DNA of 10,904 nucleotides from Pseudomonadota bacterium (GTDB taxonomy: Bacteria; Pseudomonadota; Gammaproteobacteria; Steroidobacterales; Woeseiaceae). This document shows positions 8,095 through 10,904 of the stretch, in pieces. Below the pieces are notes generated by a model. The model was not told the DNA's origin, ran no database searches, and was given only the letters and a program-made list of their open reading frames with translations. The stretch covers positions 1 to 10,904 of the forward strand of contig JADFKA010000035.1 in NCBI GenBank assembly GCA_022565135.1, read 5' to 3'. Each line of letters begins with the position of its first letter. Position 1 is the stretch's first letter. The translations under genes and the position numbers were made by a program.

Positions 8095-8727
8095 TTATTT
8101 ATAACAACCACTGTTCATTATCACGTCGCGAACGACGTCAGGCATCAGGAATCGTGGATCGCGGCCAGCCCCGATCAGATCGCGAATTTCAGTGGATGAA
8201 ATCTCGAGTTGTGTCACGGCATGGATATGAATGAAACCCTCACGGTGCTTATGCAAATCGTCAACGCAATGTGTGCCGTGCTCGGAGAGCAGCTCGCCCA
8301 GCGGGCCGATATCGGGTGCCCGCCAGCCAGGCCGATGCGCGACAACAATGTGTGCGTAATCGAGGAGCTCATCCCAGCGATGCCACGATGTCAGGCCCAA
8401 AAATGCGTCCATACCCAAAATCAGACCCATAGGTTGATCGGAAATTTCCTCGCGCATGGCGCTGAGCGTATCAATCGTGTACGACGGACCATTGCGCCTG
8501 AGCTCACAATCATCGACGACAAACCCCGTTTCTGCCGCCGTTGCGGCACATACCATATCGAACCGCAGTGCGGCTCTTGCAATCGAAGCACCACGGTGTG
8601 GCGGATCGCCAGTTGGAACAAAACGGATTTCGCCAAAACGAAGCGCTTGTAGGATTTCGGAGGCGGTGCGTAGATGGCCATAATGAATCGGATCGAATGT
8701 GCCACCAAAAATTCCAATTGGGCTCAT
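8095..8727 (-). CDS. nadD: Nicotinate-nucleotide adenylyltransferase
   Basis: 210 residues (E. coli NadD 213). The nucleotidyltransferase signature GIFGGTFDPIHYGHL lies at residues 5-19, with RNGPSYTIDTL at about 78-88, LILGMDAF following, and the second ATP-binding signature ISSTEIR at 176-182. NadD transfers AMP from ATP to nicotinate mononucleotide, giving deamido-NAD, a required step in NAD synthesis. The frame is open further upstream to 8784, but the ATG at 8727 is preferred. It places MSPIGIFGG at the N-terminus as in the family, has a GGAAGG ribosome site about 5 bases upstream, and overlaps the holA stop as ATGA (8727-8724). That overlap points to translational coupling with holA. 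Confidence 0.97.
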   Translation of the reverse strand: MSPIGIFGGTFDPIHYGHLRTASEILQALRFGEIRFVPTGDPPHRGASIARAALRFDMVCAATAAETGFVVDDCELRRNGPSYTIDTLSAMREEISDQPMGLILGMDAFLGLTSWHRWDELLDYAHIVVAHRPGWRAPDIGPLGELLSEHGTHCVDDLHKHREGFIHIHAVTQLEISSTEIRDLIGAGRDPRFLMPDVVRDVIMNSGCYK

Positions 8728-9743
8728 GCGGCCTTCCTGCTGCCCAGCGATATCTGCAGGACAATTGCGGTCGCCAGCTGCCACGGATCGGCGCGAGACT
8801 GGCCTTTCGCCGCCTGATCGGCCTGACCGGCGGCTTTGAGCAAGCGGTGAAAATTACCGGGCTGGTGGCGACCGATACAGCTGCGCACAAGTGCCTGGCG
8901 ACTGCGCCATACGCCCGCTTTTTGCATGCCGCCGGCCAGACCCATACCGCTCGCTATCGCGTCGCTAAGACGCGCCAGCGACCGCAGTTCACGGGTCAGC
9001 GCCCAGATGACGATGACAGGCTCCACGCCTTCGCTGCGCAGCCCCTGTAACACCTTCATTGACCGTTTCGCATCACCCGTCAGCGCCGCATCAACCAGCT
9101 TGTACACATCATAGCGGCTGCTGTTTGCGACGGCCTTGCTGACATCTTCGGCGCTGACTTTGCCTGCACCCAGCAGCAGCCTGAGTTTCTCGATTTCCTG
9201 ACCTGCCGCAAGCAAGTTGCCTTCGACGCGATCGGTGATTAACGCGACAGCCCCACGATCTGGCTGCAATCCTGCCTCACGCATGCGCTGGGCGATCCAG
9301 CCAGGCAATTCACGCAGGCCAATCGGCCAGACAGGAACCTCAACGCCCTTTGCGGCTACCGCTTTCGCCCATTTTGACGACTGGCCGCTTTTGTCAAGTT
9401 TCGGCGCACTGACGACGAGCATGAGATCCGGTCCGGTTTGCAGAACAAGATCGACAATCGTCTGCCCGCCCATTTTCCCCGGCTTGCCCGTTGCCAGCCG
9501 CAATTCAATGATGCGTCGTTCCGCGAACAGCGACAGGTTAGAACTCGAGTTGCGCAGCTGTGCCCAGTCAAAACCCGCGGCCGCGATATGCAAATCGCGA
9601 AATTCAAATCCCCGATCCCGTGCGGCCGCGCGAATCGCATCGAGCGCTTCGGCCACAAGCAGGTGTTCGTCACCGGTAACCAGGTAACACGGCGCCAGGT
9701 TTTTCTGCAGGTTGGATGCGAGCTGGTTAGCCTGTATTTTCAC
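8724..9743 (-). CDS. holA: DNA polymerase III subunit delta
   Basis: 339 residues from a GTG at 9743 (E. coli HolA 343). The sequence aligns with HolA along its length: KIQANQLASNLQKNLAPCYLV and GDEHLLVAEALDAIR at the start, NLSLFAERRIIEL, PVWPIGLRELPGWIAQRM, EGNLLAAGQEIEKLRLLL (as in EGNLLALAQALERLSLL of E. coli), and LRSEGVEPVIVIWALTREL in the C-terminal collar domain. Delta opens the beta sliding clamp as part of the clamp loader. An in-frame TTG at 9752 would add three residues. The GTG is favoured because other HolA proteins begin with MK/MR followed by the EQL-type segment, but neither start has a convincing ribosome site. The usual upstream neighbour lptE is replaced by a Trm112-like gene. 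Position with nadD supports the call. Confidence 0.95.
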   Translation of the reverse strand: MKIQANQLASNLQKNLAPCYLVTGDEHLLVAEALDAIRAAARDRGFEFRDLHIAAAGFDWAQLRNSSSNLSLFAERRIIELRLATGKPGKMGGQTIVDLVLQTGPDLMLVVSAPKLDKSGQSSKWAKAVAAKGVEVPVWPIGLRELPGWIAQRMREAGLQPDRGAVALITDRVEGNLLAAGQEIEKLRLLLGAGKVSAEDVSKAVANSSRYDVYKLVDAALTGDAKRSMKVLQGLRSEGVEPVIVIWALTRELRSLARLSDAIASGMGLAGGMQKAGVWRSRQALVRSCIGRHQPGNFHRLLKAAGQADQAAKGQSRADPWQLATAIVLQISLGSRKAA

Positions 9744-9779
9744 GCTGCTCAAATTCGCGCTGGTTGCCGGATTGTCTCG

Positions 9780-10034
9780 TCAAGTGATTTGCTCCATATT
9801 GACCGACTCGCCTTCGAGCAGTACTGGTATACCGTTCGTAATTGGATACAGAACCTTGCCGTCATCGGTCACGAGCGCCTCGGACAGCGGTTCGGCAAGC
9901 AATCGACCATCACGATTGCAGAGCATTCCCGCATCGATGGCGGCATTGACGTCTTTTAGCGTCGTGCGCTTGGCGAGTTGCAGTCCCTTATGCGTTACGG
10001 GGCAGCGAAGAATAGCAAGCAGGCGTTTATCCAT
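9780..10034 (-). CDS. Trm112/YcaR-like small protein lacking the zinc-knuckle cysteines
   Basis: 84 residues. The ends match the Trm112/YcaR (UPF0434) family: MDKRLLAILRCPVTHKGLQL at the N-terminus and LYPITNGIPVLLEGE at 62-76 (E. coli YcaR: MDHRLLEIIACPVC and FPLRDGIPVLLE). About 25 extra residues lie between, a form I associate with Xanthomonas relatives. Of the YcaR cysteines C11, C14 and C29, only C11 remains; positions 14 and about 56 are threonine, and a new C39 sits in the inserted part, so a normal zinc site looks lost. Eukaryotic and archaeal Trm112 proteins activate methyltransferases; the bacterial role is unsettled. ATG at 10034 with TAAGG 8 bases upstream. It is the first gene of the operon, 36 bases before holA, and its promoter overlaps a candidate Zur operator. 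Confidence 0.8.
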   Translation of the reverse strand: MDKRLLAILRCPVTHKGLQLAKRTTLKDVNAAIDAGMLCNRDGRLLAEPLSEALVTDDGKVLYPITNGIPVLLEGESVNMEQIT

Positions 10035-10082
10035 GGCCGTTGCCTTAATTGTTGCAAGGTTAAGTGTTTGTTTTTAAAAGTC

Positions 10083-10111
10083 TTGAACATCATAATGTTA
10101 TATTATATCAT
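10083..10111 (+). promoter_or_regulatory. Candidate sigma70 promoter for the merC-like gene
   Basis: TTGAAC (10083-10088) is followed by a 17-base spacer and TATCAT (10106-10111). This is a reasonable sigma70 pair in an AT-rich stretch, predicting a start near 10118 and a leader of about 60 bases. The spacer and -10 are covered by the candidate Zur dyad, so repressor binding would block RNA polymerase. An alternative -10 (TATATC, 10104-10109, 15-base spacer) is less well placed. Confidence 0.45.
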
Positions 10112-10114
10112 TTC
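10092..10114. promoter_or_regulatory. Candidate Zur (zinc uptake regulator) operator
   Basis: The stretch contains the dyad AATGTTATA-T-TATATCATT (10094-10112), in which 8 of 9 base pairs match around the central T. The gammaproteobacterial Zur operator I recall has the core TGTTATANTATAACA flanked by GAAA and TTTC. Here the core is TGTTATATTATATCA (10096-10110), differing at one of 14 defined positions; the right flank TTTC is exact and the left flank is ATAA. The Fur consensus (GATAATGATAATCATTATC type) fits worse. The site covers the -10 of the leftward promoter and the spacer and -10 of the rightward one, so one bound repressor could control both directions. Zur itself is not in the window, and assignment is by motif only. 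Confidence 0.6.
10102..10110 (-). promoter_or_regulatory. Extended -10 promoter for the Trm112-holA operon
   Basis: On the minus strand the sequence reads TGATATAAT (10110-10102): a perfect TATAAT -10 with the TG of an extended -10. No TTGACA-like box is found 16-18 bases upstream, which extended -10 promoters tolerate. The predicted start is near 10095, giving a leader of about 60 bases before the Trm112-like ATG. It lies wholly inside the candidate Zur dyad. No other strong promoter was noticed upstream of holA. Confidence 0.5.
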
Positions 10115-10177
10115 TGGCTCGTAGCATCGGCGATAAGCTTCAATCGTCCTGTGCATGCAGCATAACGGCAATAATCA

Positions 10178-10576
10178 ATGCATCAAAATTCGCTGAATTC
10201 GAACGAGTGGCTTGACGGCGCGGCAGGCGCTTTGTCGGTGCTGTGCCTCGTGCATTGCCTGGCGTTGCCATTCTTCGTCGCGGGGCTGCCATTTCTCTCG
10301 CAGTTCTCCGCGAGCCACTTGCACGCCCAGGTGCTTGTCATCGTCTTGCCATTGAGTATATTTGCTCTCGGCATCGGTTTTCGTCGGCACCGTGACATGC
10401 GCATCGTTGCCGGAGGCGCGCTCGGTTTGCTATTGCTTCTGACGGGAGCGACCGTCGCACACACAACTTGGGGCCTCACGGCAGACCGACTGTTTACAAT
10501 AAGCGGTTCACTGGCTCTCGCGACATCACACTTTTTCAATAACTATCGCAGGAAACTGATCAATTCTGCGTTGTGA
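10178..10576 (+). CDS. MerC-family membrane protein (metal transporter-like)
   Basis: 132 residues, very hydrophobic, with four predicted membrane helices at about residues 15-39, 50-68, 74-95 and 102-120. The first helix carries C23-L-V-H-C27 in the setting LCLVHCLALPFF, matching the MerC-family CxxHC metal site; GIGFRRHRDMR after helix 2 and SHFFNNYRRK at the end are also typical. MerC of mercury-resistance operons is an inner-membrane mercuric ion transporter. Free-standing homologs like this one have no merR, merT, merP or merA nearby, and their metal is not settled. The only gene on the plus strand, it diverges from the Trm112-holA operon and shares with it a candidate Zur operator, suggesting zinc rather than mercury. 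No clear ribosome site precedes the ATG. Its last 34 bases overlap the convergent gene. Confidence 0.85.
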   Translation: MHQNSLNSNEWLDGAAGALSVLCLVHCLALPFFVAGLPFLSQFSASHLHAQVLVIVLPLSIFALGIGFRRHRDMRIVAGGALGLLLLLTGATVAHTTWGLTADRLFTISGSLALATSHFFNNYRRKLINSAL

Positions 10577-10904
10577 CAGTGCTTGGCGGCGACCAGGGCC
10601 AGCGGCATATCGTCGGGAAGCGGTCGAAACGCTGCGTTGACGAGCCGACAGCGCATGATTACCTTGACGGCCGCGACATCTTCGTCGTCGTGCAATAGCT
10701 GACTCAGATACTGCTGTGCCAACTGCAGTGCCGCCGCATTATTTTCCCAGCGCAACATCTGCTCGAGAAACCACGGCCAGGCGGTCGCGGGATCGGGATC
10801 CTCCGCAAGCCAGCCGTAGACGTGCTCGAGGCCGCTGGCGCGATTACCGCGACTGATGAAACCGTAGGCATGATCGAGAACATCGGTCCGCGCACGGGTT
10901 TGTT
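10543..10904 (-). CDS. C-terminal part of a TPR-like helical repeat protein
   Basis: The reading frame is open from the right edge to a TAG at 10545-10543, giving about 120 residues; its start lies outside the window. An ATG at 10758 is internal, since open and protein-like sequence (HAYGFISRGNR, GLEHVYGWLAEDPDP, AWPWFLEQ) continues upstream of it. The part seen is all helical, with repeat-like units such as NRASGLEHVYGWLAEDPDPA and AALQLAQQYLSQLLHDDEDV that resemble tetratricopeptide repeats. No catalytic motif, signal or membrane segment is visible. I do not recognise the family, and no function is proposed. It converges on the merC-like gene with a 34-base tail-to-tail overlap, so no terminator can sit between them. 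Confidence 0.6.
   Translation of the reverse strand, partial: QTRARTDVLDHAYGFISRGNRASGLEHVYGWLAEDPDPATAWPWFLEQMLRWENNAAALQLAQQYLSQLLHDDEDVAAVKVIMRCRLVNAAFRPLPDDMPLALVAAKHCHNAELISFLR

Noticed and set aside
10092..10114. Reading the divergent-region dyad as a Fur (iron) box or a MerR-type operator
   Set aside because: It lacks the GATAAT hexamer array of Fur sites and the long 19-20 base promoter spacer of MerR targets. The TGTTATA-N-TATAACA pattern of Zur fits clearly better.
10152..10159. Palindrome TGCATGCA in the merC leader
   Set aside because: An 8-bp palindrome is common by chance, and no operator family I know fits it.

Overview
The window looks like the chromosome of a gammaproteobacterium with moderately high GC, probably outside the enteric group. 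Gene content and order (holA, nadD, rsfS, rlmH, maf, rng, yhdP, a nitrilase-family gene, tldD) are gammaproteobacterial, and the Trm112-like protein resembles the long form I associate with Xanthomonas relatives. No species can be named from the sequence alone. Coding density is very high. The longest stretch without a gene is 143 bases (10035-10177), so there is no gene-free region above 300 bases. I see no rRNA, tRNA, CRISPR array, IS element or phage gene.

Positions 1-10034 hold one long leftward (minus-strand) gene train. In order of transcription it is: Trm112-like protein, holA (clamp-loader delta), nadD (NAD synthesis), rsfS (ribosome silencing), rlmH (23S rRNA methylation), maf (nucleotide pyrophosphatase), rng (RNase G), yhdP (AsmA-like envelope lipid-transport protein), a Nit1-like amidase and the start of tldD, which runs off the left edge. 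Gaps are 17-56 bases and holA/nadD overlap by 4 bases, so this is probably one operon. It joins what in E. coli are two separate clusters (holA-nadD-rsfS-rlmH and maf-rng-yhdP-tldD). The usual upstream genes leuS and lptE are absent.

Positions 10035-10177 form a divergent, AT-rich control region. It contains a near-perfect 19-bp dyad at 10094-10112 that closely matches the operator of the zinc repressor Zur. The dyad overlaps an extended -10 promoter facing the operon and a sigma70-type promoter facing a rightward MerC-family membrane protein gene (10178-10576). The Trm112-like protein has lost two of the three cysteines of the usual zinc knuckle, a change often seen in zinc-sparing paralogs under Zur. 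A zinc-response module (MerC-like transporter plus cysteine-poor Trm112) at the head of a housekeeping operon is therefore the most interesting hypothesis here. It rests on motif reading and has not been tested.

At the right edge, the C-terminal part of a helical, TPR-like protein runs leftward and overlaps the merC 3' end tail-to-tail by 34 bases.
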